From assembly GCF_947172395.1 (NCBI RefSeq), contig NC_069100.1, positions 9,948,109-10,012,108 on the forward strand: a stretch of 64,000 nucleotides of DNA, written 5' to 3'. Each line of letters starts with the position of its first letter. Positions within the stretch are counted from its first letter, which is position 1. The DNA is from Bicyclus anynana. Lineage: Eukaryota; Arthropoda; Insecta; Lepidoptera; Nymphalidae. The position numbers and the translations under genes are program-made. The notes beneath the pieces are model-generated. The model ran no database searches. It had not been told where the DNA came from and worked only from the letters and a program-made list of their open reading frames with translations. Below, one piece after another: positions 1-12,100 of this stretch.

Positions 1-61
1 TAGACTCCCTGTTTTAAGCCTAAATTATAAATTGGTATATATTGTTTGAGGTTTTTTCTTG

Positions 62-360
62 TAGATTCTTGTGGTATAACCAATGATAATTTTATACTAT
101 ACATCGGTTAAGTCCCTACAAAATCACCTCAAAAAGTGATTCGAATAATAGGCTACAACACTGAGCGCAAACATTCGCAATTTTGTCTTTAATTCCATTA
201 TAATATATTTATGTATAGTTTTTACACTTCCTGAACTGTGTGTTGTTCGATATTGTAGACGATACTTTATTTGTTAACTAACATTGAGTTGTGTATAAAT
301 TTCCTCTTTTGAGTGCCTCATGTTTCATGCGCTAGTAACACCTCTAACAGTATTTATTTA
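62..360 (+). repeat. copy of dispersed repeat family X (diverged)
   Basis: The order of short motifs (caattttgt…taattcc…atatttatg…cagttttt…tatttgttaac…gcgctagtaaca) matches 53455-53760, 62163-62590 and, on the opposite strand, 46830-47100. Termini are not defined. It probably lies in the last intron of the left-edge gene. Confidence 0.4.
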
Positions 361-770
361 TTTAATATCATTGTGTTTAACGATGTTATTTGCCAAATTT
401 AAACATTATATTTAGGTATGTGTAAGAAAATATTTTTCTATATTTAGATATATAATATAATTATTTATGAATTCATTGATTATGAATAAAATACATATTT
501 AGCAAATGCCCAAAACTTCGCTTTTCTGGAGTTTCTATAAAATAAAACAAAGCCTGAATGTTATTCCAAGTTAAGCTTTATTTACCTGTATTTTTACAGG
601 TATAAAAGTCCAAAGTATGTTTTTGAGATTTACTCAAATAAACAGGCAACTACGTCTATCTAGGTTTGTTTGTTTGAGCCAAATTTCCAAATCTATTCGA
701 CTGATTTTTCGTGTGTCTGAATAGCGACTACATTATAATAATAATTATTGTTTTTTTTTTTAATTTTCAG
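345..770. other. AT-rich, presumed intron sequence
   Basis: I see no coding exon or recognisable element. It ends in the acceptor of the exon at 771. Confidence 0.4.
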
Positions 771-948
771 ATATTTCCGTCCACTTGAGCTTTGGCTGCG
801 CGTGCAAAACCGGGACGAGCAGGTTATAGGCTGGAACTCCAACTTCCACGACGTGGCGCTTTTCGCCCCACAGAGGGCGCTGTCAAATACAAACTGCTTT
901 TCATTTTTAATGTTACTCACCTCCTTTGTTATTGTGAATAGTATGTAA
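771..948 (+). CDS. terminal exon of an unidentified gene, possible GPI-anchored or membrane-tailed protein (partial)
   Basis: A pyrimidine-rich acceptor (…ttaattttcag) ends at 770. The open frame then runs 58 codons to TAA at 946-948, and an AATAAA poly(A) signal follows at 964-969. This acceptor-ORF-stop-signal order is why I call it a real 3' exon and not a chance ORF. The exon begins on the third base of a codon. The peptide starts YFRPLELWLRVQNRDEQ and is polar and aromatic-rich. It ends in a hydrophobic stretch (FSFLMLLTSFVIV) with only three residues after it, preceded by small and polar residues (ALSNTN). That pattern fits a GPI-attachment signal, but a short tail anchor is also possible. 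I do not recognise the family. Upstream exons must lie left of the window. Confidence 0.6.
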
Positions 949-963
949 GATTGTTTTATTTTT

Positions 964-969
964 AATAAA
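964..969 (+). terminator. poly(A) signal AATAAA of the left-edge gene
   Basis: A canonical hexamer 16 nt after the TAA stop of the terminal exon, followed by a T-rich stretch. It supports transcript termination near 985. Confidence 0.55.
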
Positions 970-984
970 TAATATTTTGTTTTA

Positions 985-1433
985 AGAGTTTTTTTTTCTT
1001 TTCTTCAATTATTGTTTATGGGTTAGGCAAATTAGATCGGTGACTGTAAGTACAGTGTGTATCCAAGTTACGAAGTGATTCATTTATAACAAAGAAATTT
1101 AAAATACGATCATGTATCTATACATCCATATCCATACTTAATATTATACTCGTAAAGTAGGTCTGTCTGTCTGTTACCTTTTCACGGCTAAATGAGATAA
1201 TTATAGAATACCAAAATTCATCTGGATCAGTTTAGGATCAAGAAGAAATCATGAAATGAATACGAAATGTAAAACTTCAAGAATTTTTAATTTTTACATT
1301 TCGTAAAACCCTTAAAGGGTTGAAAGGGGATGATGTAAGCTTAGACTAATTATTCGCAGACAAAGTTGCTAGCGCAGACTAGTCATTTATAGGGGGACAC
1401 GGGGCACTTTTGTACAGTATCTATCTATACTAA
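985..1433. other. intergenic, degraded Helitron-like remnants
   Basis: Nothing coding is seen. A phrase near 1160-1330 (gtctgtctgtctgttacc…cttaaagggttgaaagggg) resembles internal parts of the Helitron-like elements elsewhere in the window. Confidence 0.35.
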
Positions 1434-2490
1434 TCTATACTAATATTATAAAGAGGTAAAGTAAGTTTGTAAGTTTGTCACATTTTTTAAATGGGGTAAT
1501 CTTCGGAACTACTGGTCCGATTTAAAAAATTTTTTCACCAGTAGATTGCTACATTATCGGGGAGTGCTATAGGCTATATTTTATATTGGTATCATATATA
1601 TTAGCCGAGTTATCACAGTTTTTGTCATACAGGTCGGACTGAAAATCCTCTTAAACAGACTTATTCGAATGCGCTGCCTTAACTATTGTGTAAAATTGAA
1701 ATTAATGTATGGAGACTATATGTATCTTTAAAAGTTCTACAAAAAAGTCCGCGACACCATATATCTATCTTCTATATATTAGCAGATATAGTATCTTTTG
1801 TGTTATAAAAATTATTAATTTTATATACTTAGGTTTACGTCATTATTTATACAACTAAACTTTAATCCTTATTAAAATAAATTATTTAATAATCACAAGG
1901 ATATCATGGAGATAAGATTTGCCCTTTACAGTATGTTAATTACTTAAATAGTTTCGGAGATAATACAAAATTTCTAAAAGACGCAGAAATTCCGCTATAT
2001 GACGCCCGGCGCTTTCATTAACGTAGTTCCCGTTCCCGTATGAATATGGGGATCAAACATAGCCTATGACACTCGCAAATAACGTAGCTTTCTATTGGTG
2101 AAACAATTTTCCAAATCGGTCCAGTAGATCCAGAGATTACCTTTAGGGTAGTGGTAGGGTAGGGGTAGAGGTAGGGTAGTGGTAGGGTAGAGGTACGGGT
2201 AGGATAGGGAAGTGGTAGGGTAGGGGTAGGATAGGCGTGAGATAGGGGCACGGGTGGGATAGGGGTAGGAAAGGTATAGGGTACGGGGAGGGTAGGGGTA
2301 GGATGGGGGTAGGGGTAAGATGGGGGTAGGGTGTAGGTAAGGTAGGGGTAGGGTAGGGTAGGGGTAGGGTAGATGTAGGGGTTGGGTAGGGTAGGGTTGG
2401 GGTAGTGGTAGGGTAGGGGTAGGGTAGGGTAGGGGTAGTAGTAAAGTTGACATCGAAATTTACGCGGACGAAGTCGCGGGCGACCGCTAG
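1434..2490 (+). mobile_element. composite Helitron-like element
   Basis: The 5' end reads A|TCTATACTAATATTATAAAG. The 3' end has the arms GCGGACG…CGACCGC followed by CTAG|T at 2487-2490. A 5' TC, a 3' hairpin, CTAG and an A/T insertion context are Helitron hallmarks. The middle is a patchwork, with a fragment of a related element at about 1985-2135 and a GGGTA minisatellite just before the 3' end. It is non-autonomous, with no Rep/helicase ORF. Confidence 0.5.
2145..2441 (+). repeat. GGGTA-type minisatellite
   Basis: About 300 bp of irregular GGGTAGGGGTA and GTGGTAGGGTA units, G-rich on the + strand and able to form G-quadruplexes. It stops about 49 bp before the CTAG end of the enclosing Helitron. 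It gives long Tyr/Pro/Leu/Thr-rich open frames on the minus strand that are not genes. Confidence 0.9.
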
Positions 2491-3036
2491 TATATAGTAT
2501 ATATCACTAGAACGCTGAACAAGACTCACAAGAATGACAGTTGTGACACCGTTCGCCGTCCGTTACCTGTTGGGCTTCATCGGTCATTAACGTGTTCGAA
2601 GTGGCGTGCGCCTCTGAATCACAGAACTTCGGAGTTAGGTTAAATAGATCTTTTAACCAATACCGCAAAAAGGAAAGTGTTACTAGTTGAGTGTAAATTG
2701 GATCGAATTTAGACGACCACAGACAACGTTCGCGGTTTAGAAAGAAAAATATATTTCTCATAACTATGCGGAAATTGATGGACGAGTTACAACATTAACC
2801 ACAGCTTTTTTTGTAGATTCTTTTAACTAGTTTTTACTTGCGTGCTCGTCCAATTGTGTTTTGTCTTTCCGGTTAAAAATCTGTGAACCGTTTTTTAAGC
2901 TGACGACATCCGGTGTTCACGATTCGACAGAATCTCTAACGCCGCTTCGGAGTAGGTAAACCTATATTAGACCAATCCATATTAATATAGTCAATATAGA
3001 TAAAATATGTAAGCTTGGTTGTTTACTTAGTCGAGG
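2491..3036. other. intergenic, no gene supported
   Basis: A fairly GC-balanced stretch with an 84-codon minus-strand frame (2507-2761) lacking splice or family support, and a donor-like AG|GTAAAC near 2955 on +. It could hold a 5' untranslated exon, but nothing confirms it. Confidence 0.3.
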
Positions 3037-3280
3037 TCACTATGCCATTGATGAGTTCCTCAATGATAAAGATGCTTGGAGGCCATTGGATCAGCTTCCA
3101 CCTTCACACAGGAAGTAAAACTAAAAGAAATTGTAATGTTGTCATCAATTGTAAATTATAATATTGTATGATCTTTTTTTAAAGGAGCAACTGTTGAATT
3201 TCTCGCCGGTTTCTTCTCAGCAGAACCTGCCTTCCGAACCGGTGGTAGAATTTTCACAAATAGTCAACTGACGTGTTTTT
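3037..3280 (+). mobile_element. LINE 3' tail fragment
   Basis: The end of a coding remnant (residues AIDEFLNDKDAW… then stop) is followed by a 3' UTR with gttgaatttctcgccggttt and ttccgaaccggtggtagaat. The same 3' UTR occurs on the minus strand at 45898-46050. Confidence 0.5.
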
Positions 3281-3514
3281 TTGATACGCATTCTTACTAT
3301 AGTTACCCCGCATTCTGTAAAATTAAAGCGCTGAGACATTGTTCGTTTCCATGGAAACTTCGTTATTTGTGACGTGAGTTAGTAAAGTTCAAATTCGAAT
3401 AAGACTTGATAAAGGCGATTATTTCATCGACGAGTGTTAGCAGAATCAGATAACTGGCCGAGTAGTAGATCGACTTCGACGTGCGTGTGTGTCTAAAAGA
3501 TACAAGAGATGCGT

Positions 3515-3690
3515 TTAGACATAGGCCCCTTGCATGGGCTTCTAAGCATAACGCTCTCGAACCGCATCCATCCAGCGGCTCCCTGCAACCCGCTTGATAT
3601 CCCCGGTCCACCTAGTGGGGGTCGACCAACACTACGCTTTCCGATGAGGGTCGCCATTCCAGAACCTTCGGACCCCAACCTCCATCGGGT
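3515..3690 (-). mobile_element. RTE-type LINE ORF2 C-terminal fragment
   Basis: The minus-strand translation contains GKRSVGRPP followed by a frameshifted remainder of the reverse-transcriptase tail. The related tail at 6867-7135 shows the same module. It is dead and truncated. Confidence 0.6.
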
Positions 3691-3782
3691 TACTTAAGAT
3701 TATGTCACATAATTACATTTACCTGAAGGCTTACTTACATGTTTTAATAAACGTAGTCTACACGCTAAAATTGTAATGTATA

Positions 3783-3935
3783 GCCTCAATAGCTTATCGG
3801 TAGGAGCGGTCAGACTCATCACCGAGGGGTGGTGGTTCGATCCCGCCCCGTTGGTCTATTGTCGTACGCACTCCTAATACAGTCTTTTCCGACTAATTGG
3901 AGGGGAATGGGAATATTGGCAAATATTATTTTATT
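3783..3935 (+). mobile_element. tRNA-headed SINE (family C)
   Basis: It has an A-box-like segment (caatagcttatcggtaggag) and a B-box (ggttcgatccc), followed by a non-tRNA body containing cctaatacagtcttttccga. The acceptor-stem ends do not pair, so it is not a functional tRNA gene. Confidence 0.6.
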
Positions 3936-3970
3936 TTATAAAAAAAAAATGTCCATGCCTCCAAAGGACT

Positions 3971-4115
3971 CTTTTTTTATTTTTTTATTTTTAACAAGTT
4001 AGCCCTTAACTACAATCCCACCTGATGGTAAATGATGACGCAGTCTAAGATGGAATTGGGCTAACTTGTTAGGAGAAGGATGAAAATCCACACGCCTTTA
4101 GGTTTCTCCTTATCT
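3971..4115 (-). mobile_element. SINE family B, 3' part
   Basis: Reverse complement of the family B body: acaagttagcccttaactac, tctaagatggaa and the gggctaacttgttagg module, with a T-run that is the poly(A) tail on the minus strand. The tRNA head is missing. Confidence 0.75.
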
Positions 4116-4689
4116 GAAGCTACATAGGCTAACCAAACGAGGCAGTTCGTAACAACGAGAAGTAGTCACTACCGTTAACACAAAATAAATAATAACATTC
4201 GTAGCTTAACACAAATCTATGCTATAAATTATTTCAAACGCGTGCGAAGCCGTAGGCTAATTTCACCCAATCTGTAGACAAACTCCTGAAGGCCTTTCAC
4301 TTCTAACTAAAGATTACAACCAGAATTTATATTAATTCATTATAATAATAATAAATAGCCTTTATTTCCAATAATATAAAAGTAATTACAAAACATTATT
4401 CATTATAAATCTAATATTAAATTCCACACTGGTTAATTTTGAAGTGTCGTATAAGACCGAGGCCATGAATGCTTGGAAAACACATTGTCTACAGATTTAC
4501 CACAAAAATCATTTTCCCAAATACAGTGGGATGAGCCCAGATATTGCAGAAAATGTACTAAGTAAAAATGTGTTACCTACTTTGTTTTGTTTAAAAAGTA
4601 TTAGAATAATTATCATACGTAAATGGGAAATAATAAAAGGCTTTTTTATTATTTATTTTATTTATTTAGTGGGATAAGCCGCTCTGCAG

Positions 4690-5003
4690 ACTGGTAAGAG
4701 AAAGGATATTACACAGTAGCAGAGTTCCTTAATGACAAATTATTTTATATTAATAACATGTAAATGTATACTTAATGTTTTGACAATATTACTTTCGTTT
4801 AATTTTATTTTATTATGTTTGTTATATGACTTTAATTTATGAAATGACATTATAAATGATTGACAGTTCTAATATTAGTAAATAAAAATTATAATAATGT
4901 ACTCGGCTTGCACGCCTATGAGGCAGATTGTGTAGGAACATTAAAATGTAACAATTTCTGTATATGACATTCTGGCAATAAATGATTTATGATTTATGAG
5001 AGG
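4690..5003 (+). mobile_element. LINE 3' UTR/tail remnant
   Basis: AT-rich tail ending …ctggcaataaatgatttatgatttat, a short reiterated tail typical of insect non-LTR elements. Upstream text (gttccttaatgacaaa) echoes the LINE at 3037. No intact ORF. Confidence 0.45.
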
Positions 5004-6249
5004 AACTTATTAGTACCTCCTCCAACGCTGCGGAGCGTGCCCGTTTGCTGGCTGTGGGAGAATGGGAATCAGGCCTTTGGGTATAAGCAATTCCTTCGTC
5101 CAGCACTAGTAGATACCTTGTTGAACGACACAACATAATGAAATGTTATTTGGATTACATGAATTAACATACGTTTATGTATATGAAAATGAACATGAAC
5201 ATTTTTCAAAACCCCCTATCCCGAAGGTCATGAAATTGTTAATTACACTCTCGATCAAGTCATCAATATTCTCTTTCAGTGCGCTTTCATTTGAGACCCC
5301 AATCGAGTATATTTGCAGACATTCGGTTATTCTTCCCCACTTTCAACCAACAGAACTTTTAAATGGCTCAACCGATTTTCATCAAACATGTCTAAGAACA
5401 TTCGCCCCTATGTCACCTTTCATACAAAAAAACTAAATTGAAATCGCTTCATCCGTTCGGGAGCTCATAGCTCCCGACAGACAGACAGACACGTAAAACT
5501 CATAACATCCCTCTTTTTGCGACAAGGATTAAAAATACAGCGTAATACGACAGAAAACACATTTGGTCACAAATTCTAGTGACGATGTTTTAACATAAAT
5601 CACACGAATAAAACATATATAACTTAAAAGTTTACCTTACTTTAGCACGTTATTAAAAACCGGTCAAGTGTGTCATTACCAATCGCCAAGAGTTCTGTAG
5701 ATATTTTTCATATTTAAAAAGATTTAGAACAGAATATATAATGTTTCTTTTAAATTTCAAGTAGAATTAGTATATAATAATGGAAGTATTGTTCTCTTCC
5801 ATTTTAGATAAATTCAAATAAAGTAGAACGGAATTAGATTTATTTGCTCAAAGACTTAATAGAAAAATCAAACTTTTTTTATAATTTTGTCTGTCTGTCT
5901 GTTTTTTCGGGCTTATCTCCGGAACGTCTAAAATTATTAGAAGGAATTGGAAGCGGTAGAGCAATTTAAATAATATGCATTTTTGTCTCGAAAAATGCAT
6001 GGTTCCCGCAACTTTACTTTTTCCTTTTCAGTTTTATTTATTGGCGATAGGTACCCTAACAGTTAAATATCGATTTAGAGTTCTCAGGGAAAACTTTCAC
6101 TCGTGTGTTTAACGAGATAATTATTTATTACCAGTTCTGTAAGTAGGTACTTACTTATGTTTACGTAGTCGTTTAAAAGCCATGAAAATAAAGTTGCAAA
6201 AATTTTACTTGTACGAAACCATTACTTTTTATAGTAAATTCTTCTTCTA
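5004..6249. other. intergenic, old repeat remnants
   Basis: No gene seen. 5200-5500 and 5870-6060 carry phrases such as gcttcatccgttcgggagct, gacagacagacaga and gtctgtctgtctgt that recur in Helitron-like elements of this window. Confidence 0.4.
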
Positions 6250-6392
6250 AAAAGTGCTGTCGTGTGGAAACCGGAAAGGGGTGTGGATTTTCATTCTCCT
6301 CCTATCAAGTTAGCCCACTTCCATTTTAGATTGCATCATCACTTACTATCAGGTAAGATTGTAGTCAACTTGTAAAGAATTTAAAAAAAAAT
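6250..6392 (+). mobile_element. SINE family B, 3' part
   Basis: Contains aaaccggaaaggggtgtgga, the aagttagcccacttcc module and gattgtagtcaacttgtaaa, and ends in an A-run. It is 5' truncated. Confidence 0.75.
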
Positions 6393-6866
6393 GAGCGATG
6401 TCACATTGGTGTATTTTTACAGATAAGAATGTAGGGGCACATCAATACCTACTTGTTGGCAGCAGAAATAACATTGCGGTCTTAGTACTTTCTCGTACGA
6501 GCTCCGTCACAAAAAGCTCTGCTACCACTAATACCCGAAACTGTATATTGGCGGAAGCACCTACTTGTAAAATAAGCGTACTTGAAATAAATGAAAAGAA
6601 AAAAACTAAAGCTTTCTTAAATTTGAATAATTTGAATAATATCCACTTTAATATATATTAACACAGCTGTCAGGAAAGCATTAGATTTGTTATGGACTAG
6701 GAACCTGTGGCGGTCAGATCTTTGTGACTTTATAAAAGTTTAAAGTTTTTCAAGTCATGCGCCTACTATAGGTTACGAGAGGTAACTATAGAGTGAGGGT
6801 CGTTGTGACTTTTACTGATTTCAAAGATCCAGACTTCAAAGTCAAAAGTCAAAGTAAAATTCACTT

Positions 6867-7135
6867 ATTTCAATGAGGCTTTACGAGCGTTTTCGAAACG
6901 TCAACATAGCTCAGCGAGTCGCGAAGCTGAAGTGGCATTGGGCAGGCCACATAGTACGAAGAGCCGATGGACGTTGGGGTCACAAGGTGCTGCGACCCCC
7001 CATTAGGTGGATATCAGGCGAGTTGCATGGATCCAGCTGGATGTTGGCGGCTAGACACTATGTGGTGTTTGGAAGTCCATACAAGAGGCCTATGTTCAGC
7101 AGTGGATTAATGTTTATGATGATGATGAATAGAAT
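6867..7135 (+). mobile_element. RTE-type LINE ORF2 C-terminus and 3' tail
   Basis: The translation reads AQRVAKLKWHWAGHIVRRAD and later WKSIQEAYVQQW-like text (DNA gtccatacaagaggcctatg), the usual C-terminal end of lepidopteran RTE reverse transcriptases. It carries an internal deletion and ends in a GATGATGATGA tail. It is a pseudogene fragment; the apparent 92-codon ORF is part of it. Confidence 0.75.
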
Positions 7136-8053
7136 AAGTTATAAAAATTAACTTTTATAAAATCAAGATGATCTGACCATCACAGCCTTTCAATTTCATT
7201 AGATAAAAATCAAAATTACTTACCAGTCTCAAATTTTTTAGTCCGCAGCAATTATGAAAAAATGTAAAATCAAATTCTAGATAGGCATGTAACACTGTCT
7301 GTAATTAAATATTAATTGTACCAGTAACGGGATTGGCGAGATTTCTAATTACATTTTCCTTGTGATGTACCTAGTTACCAACGAATTTGTTTTTAAATTA
7401 TTTATTTATATAAATTACCTACTGACTTTTGCCTATTAAATATTGTCACGCGTAGTTCTCGTTACCGTGGGAATACGGGAACGGGGTCATAAAAGCCATA
7501 AGAAAGCCTTACCTACATAAGAAATCAATTTTTATTGTAGGTAAGTCTGACCGCTTTTTTTGTATTTTACTTGGAAATAATGGCTATATAGTATATTATT
7601 AAGTCTGACCGCTGCCTCATGACAATCATCATGAGGAGGAAAATTTTATTGTATTGTATTTTCTGAGCTTCTGCAAAGGGGATGAGTTCATAGAGTTCGG
7701 AAACGGAATCTCATATTTTATCTCCATTAAATTCACTTAGTAAAGGACATCAGTTAGAATGTTGACTCTTTTAGAAAGAGTGCAAACGGTAATAATATTT
7801 AGAGTTCCGTACGTCCATCTTAGGCGTTGAATATGTTCACTACTCAGACAAATCTACAAGCGCTTCCGAGTACCTACTAATTGTAATAAAACGATAATGC
7901 AGCTTTCCATTAGAGAAAAATTTTTTCAAATCGGTCGAGTAGTTTCAGAGTATATTCAATGCAAACAAACAAACAATCAAATCTTTCCTAAAGAGGAATA
8001 TGATACCTAATAGATTTTTTTTTTATATAAGAGAATATTTGCCATATACTACT
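7136..8053. other. intergenic, no gene
   Basis: AT-rich. Contains small remnants such as a fragment near 7450-7500 (cgcgtagttctcgttaccgt) and another near 7890-7990 (tttttcaaatcggtcgagta), both matching inner parts of the Helitron-like family. Confidence 0.4.
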
Positions 8054-8166
8054 AGTCGGGAAAGACTGTGCTATGAGTGGGTACGACGAAGACCAACGGG
8101 GTGAGGATTGAACCACCACCCCTCGGTGATGAGTCCGACCGCTCTTACCGTTGAGCTATTGAGGCT
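8054..8166 (-). mobile_element. tRNA-headed SINE (family C), head region
   Basis: The reverse complement carries ctcaacggtaagagcggtcg and ggttcaatcct-like A and B boxes. It matches the copy at 3783-3935 in inverted orientation. Confidence 0.6.
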
Positions 8167-8440
8167 TTTTAGGTCGTTAGTCAGTCAGTCAAGTATACTA
8201 TTGGGTCAAATAAAGTCAAAGCCTCACGGAACTTTGCGGTTGCGTAGAAAAAAGCTGTAACAAACTTTCATAGAAAATATAGTACATAGATACCTACCTT
8301 ATAATTTTTTTTTTAAGAGAAAGTAGTCATATGCTTACTTTCCTACTTGCAATACGCTTTAAAAAAGGTGCTAATTTTTTTTCATCACTTTCTTTGGAAT
8401 TAATGGTACGACTATCTAATTATCTAAACGTGTGTGATTT

Positions 8441-8752
8441 AGAGCCTTTGATAGCCCAGTGGATATGACCTCTGCCTCCGATCCCGGAGGGTGTGGGTTC
8501 GAATCTGGTCAGGGACATGCACCTCCAACTTTTTCAGTTGTGTGCATTTTAAGAAATTAAATATCACGTGTCTCAAACGGTGAATGAAAATCGTGAGGAA
8601 ACCTGCATACCAGAGAATTTTCTTAATTCTCTGCGTGTGTGAAATCTGCCAATCCGCATTGGGCCAGCGTGGTGGACTATTGGCCTAACCTTTCTCATTC
8701 TGAGAGGAGACTCGAGCTCAGCAGTGAGCCGAATATGGGTTGATAACGATAT
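8441..8752 (+). mobile_element. SINE family A, near full length
   Basis: tRNA-like head with gatagcccagtggatatgac (A box) and gggttcgaatc (B box), then a body with aaattaaatatcacgtgtct, gccaatccgcattgggccag and cattctgagaggagactcga, ending gggttgataacgat. This is the best reference copy of the family here. Confidence 0.85.
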
Positions 8753-9113
8753 ATGACCGGGGAAGGTCGGCTAATATATTATACATCAGATTTCAAAAAT
8801 AGATGTATCTACTATCTAAAAAGAAGTTAATTAAATGATTTAAAACCCATCCAACAAGAAAGAAAAGAAAAATGATTGTTGTTTAAAAGTAGGTTGCTAA
8901 TTCGTGAGATGCTAATCCGAAGTTTAAATTATTAAACAAACAATTGCACATTCAGTCAAGCAGATTTAAAACCGGTATTATGCTCGTATTTAGCCAAGAT
9001 TTCGAAAAACAATCGTAAATTATATTAAGCGCACTGAAAAGTTAACTTTCATCGGTTTAGAGCTTTGTTATAACAGTTGTAATTCAAAATTCGAATGCCA
9101 CGGACATACCAAG

Positions 9114-12100
9114 ATGGTTCGGATCATTTTGACATTTGTTTTTTTAACTTTCGTCTCGGCAAAGGCTAAGGACCAGAAAGGATTTTTAACGGCTTTAGAA
9201 GAAAAATTGGAAAATAAATTGGTGTCTTACGGTTACGATTTTGCAAAGTGGATAGAAAATGTGAACGATAGGCGTTTGGGTAACAGTGAGTTGGGGAAGA
9301 TGCTTAATTATCAAGAAATGAAGCCAAAATTCAATAAGATTGGAAGTGGTAAGTTACTATGAGATTTTTATTTGAATAAAAAAAAATTAGACCTAAAATT
9401 ATTTTTCTGAATTTTTTTAATTTATTGATTTACTTGTATAATCAACGGCTTTACAGTACGTGATTATTAGAATGTACGTGATTATTAGAATTACATCTAA
9501 GGGCACAAAGACTGTATTCTGTTAATTTTTAGGGTTCCGTAGTCCCTTATAGTTTCGTCATGTCCGTCTGTCCGTCCGTCCGTCCGTCAGATAGCGTAGA
9601 GAATATTACTTCTAGAAAGTTGTATATTATCATGAACATGTACATTAAAAATGTGAACGAAGTCGTAAAATAAAATTTTGAAAAAAACTTTTTCTTAGAG
9701 TACCTCCCCTAGATGTAAAGTGAGAATGGTTTTTTTTTCTCGTTTAGTTTAATAAATTAAATATCACGTGTCTCAAACGATGAAGGAAAAACATCGTGAA
9801 GAAACCTGCATACCAGAGAATTTTCTTAATTCTCTGTGTGTGTGAAGTCTGCCAATCCGCATTGGTCCAGCGTAGTGGACTATTGGCCTAACCCTCAGAC
9901 CAATTATAAAAGGACCTGTATCGCACTCATAGTCACGAACAAAATTGTCTGTCATTTTCTGAGGAAAACGAGCTTAAATTTGGTATATATCTTATACTAA
10001 ACTAGAAGTTTTTGCCCGTTTTTTACACAATTCAATTACATAGAAAGGTATTTTTACGGAGCTCTTTAACCAACGAACACGATTACAACTATTTAACATC
10101 GATTCTATAGATGCAGTTTTTATAATCGCATTAGATCGTTGATCATATACTTTGACAGAGAAGTAACGTCTAACGAGGCAGGTCCTATACAATAATTGGT
10201 CTGAGGCCTAACCCCTCTCATTCTGAGAGGACACTCGAGCTCAGTGAGTCAAACATGGGTTGATAATGATGATGACTTACGCCAAACGTAGAAACTCCAA
10301 CTTTTTTCAAGACAGTTACAAATATCCATTGTGCGTAGAGTCTCGCGGCATGAAGAAGCTTTCAATGGTGCTACTGCCGATCATCTTCCACGTGGGCGCG
10401 GCGTCCACCTGGTTCCTGCTCACCGCGCTCATGGCCACCAAGTCTGTGGCCATCGGCATCTTGCTGTTAGTCTTTAAGATTGCCGTCAGTTCCGCTAAGG
10501 TAACTACTACCACACAGTGAAGAAAGCTATTTTTATTTTTTTTTTTTTCAAAGACTATTATCTATGCCCTAGTTTTCGTTCTTCTATACTAATATTATAA
10601 AGCTGAAGAGTTTGTTTGATTGAACGCGCTAACCTCTGAAATGAAAGATTATTTCAGTGTTAGATAGCCTATGTATCGAGGAAGGCTTTAGGCTATATAT
10701 TATCCCCGTATTCCCACGGGATTCCTGTTCCCGTGGGAATCCACGCGTCCACGCGAGTGAAACCGCGCGGCGTCAGCTAGTATCCGATATATCGAGAAAA
10801 AAAATAGCCTATTTGCTAATCAAAACATATAAAAATTTAAGTGTCCGTCTGTCATTTCTGTATAAAAATATATGTGTTTTATCAAGCTATTTAGGTACAT
10901 GATCCTAAAACACAAACTTTTTTAAATTGAACCTGATGAACCAATTGAATGTCTACCTTATGATCAGTTTGAAAACAGTACCAAGTTATTTAGTAGTAGT
11001 AGGTAATTAACACAGCACTGGCTTGGTATCGCCTTCAAACTGATCAGAAGGTAGCCCATACGAGGTTATTTAGGTATCGCTTTTTAGTTTAGTAGAAACA
11101 TTTTTGAGATTTTGAAGTAGGTTGTATTTTTCAATGACAAATTAACCCTGCTACGATCATACTCGATGTTATGCCCCTGTAGTGCTAGCCACCCACAGTC
11201 CGATATTACCACATGCCTGCAGCGCTGCCGGCATGACGTCCGGTAAATTCATTGTGTTGGTCGCGATATACATGACGGCTCGACTTGAAGCAAAAAGCGC
11301 GATCAACACACTATGCTTTTTAGCGGCAGCGCTGCAGGTATGTGGATATATCGGATCGTGGTTGGCTAGCATTATGGCCTTTAACAAGGCATGAGAAGCC
11401 CAAACAAAAGAACCTATAGTATTCTCCATGCCCACACTAAACAATTTATGATTAATAATTACAACACAAAAAAATATTGCACAAAATCACTAACGCGACT
11501 GGCAGCGAGACGGTGTCCACGCTGCCTAACAAACAACTGAGCTAAAGTCATCAAAACCCCTCTAATTTATACCTATACTGATAACTCCCCTCCACAATAA
11601 CATAAATAATGAATGTGAATACCCGTAATCGAGGAAATTTTAACAATAGGTAAACATGGTATAATTTACAGTTTACTTCTTATATATAAATCTCTGTCGC
11701 AAACATTAAGTGGCTATTTTAATATATGATAGGAAATTCGTCATACTTTTATACTTCACTATGTTTCAGGTGGCATCGTTTTTCACGGCCTGGAAACATA
11801 AACATCTTCATTCGGAACATTCGTGGTCGCCGCATTTCGAGCATGGTAAGTATTATCATTATCAACCCATATTCGGCTCACTGCTGAGCACGAGTATCCT
11901 CTCAGAATGAAAGGGGTTATGCCATTAGTCCACCACGCAGGCCCAATCCGGATTGGCAGACTTCACACACGTTGACAAAATTCACCATTTGAGACACGTT
12001 ATATTTAACTTCTTCAAATGCACATAAATGAAACGTAGGAGGTGCATCCCCGGACCGGATCCGAACCTACGCCCTCCGTAATCGGAGGCAGAGGTCATAC

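Noticed and set aside
2145..2441. Telomeric repeat
   Set aside because: The insect telomere unit is TTAGG; these are GGGTA/GGGGTA arrays tied to Helitron ends.
2018..2529. Three overlapping minus-strand ORFs of 77-129 codons rich in Tyr, Pro, Leu and Thr
   Set aside because: They are translations of the GGGTA minisatellite; open in several frames at once by composition.
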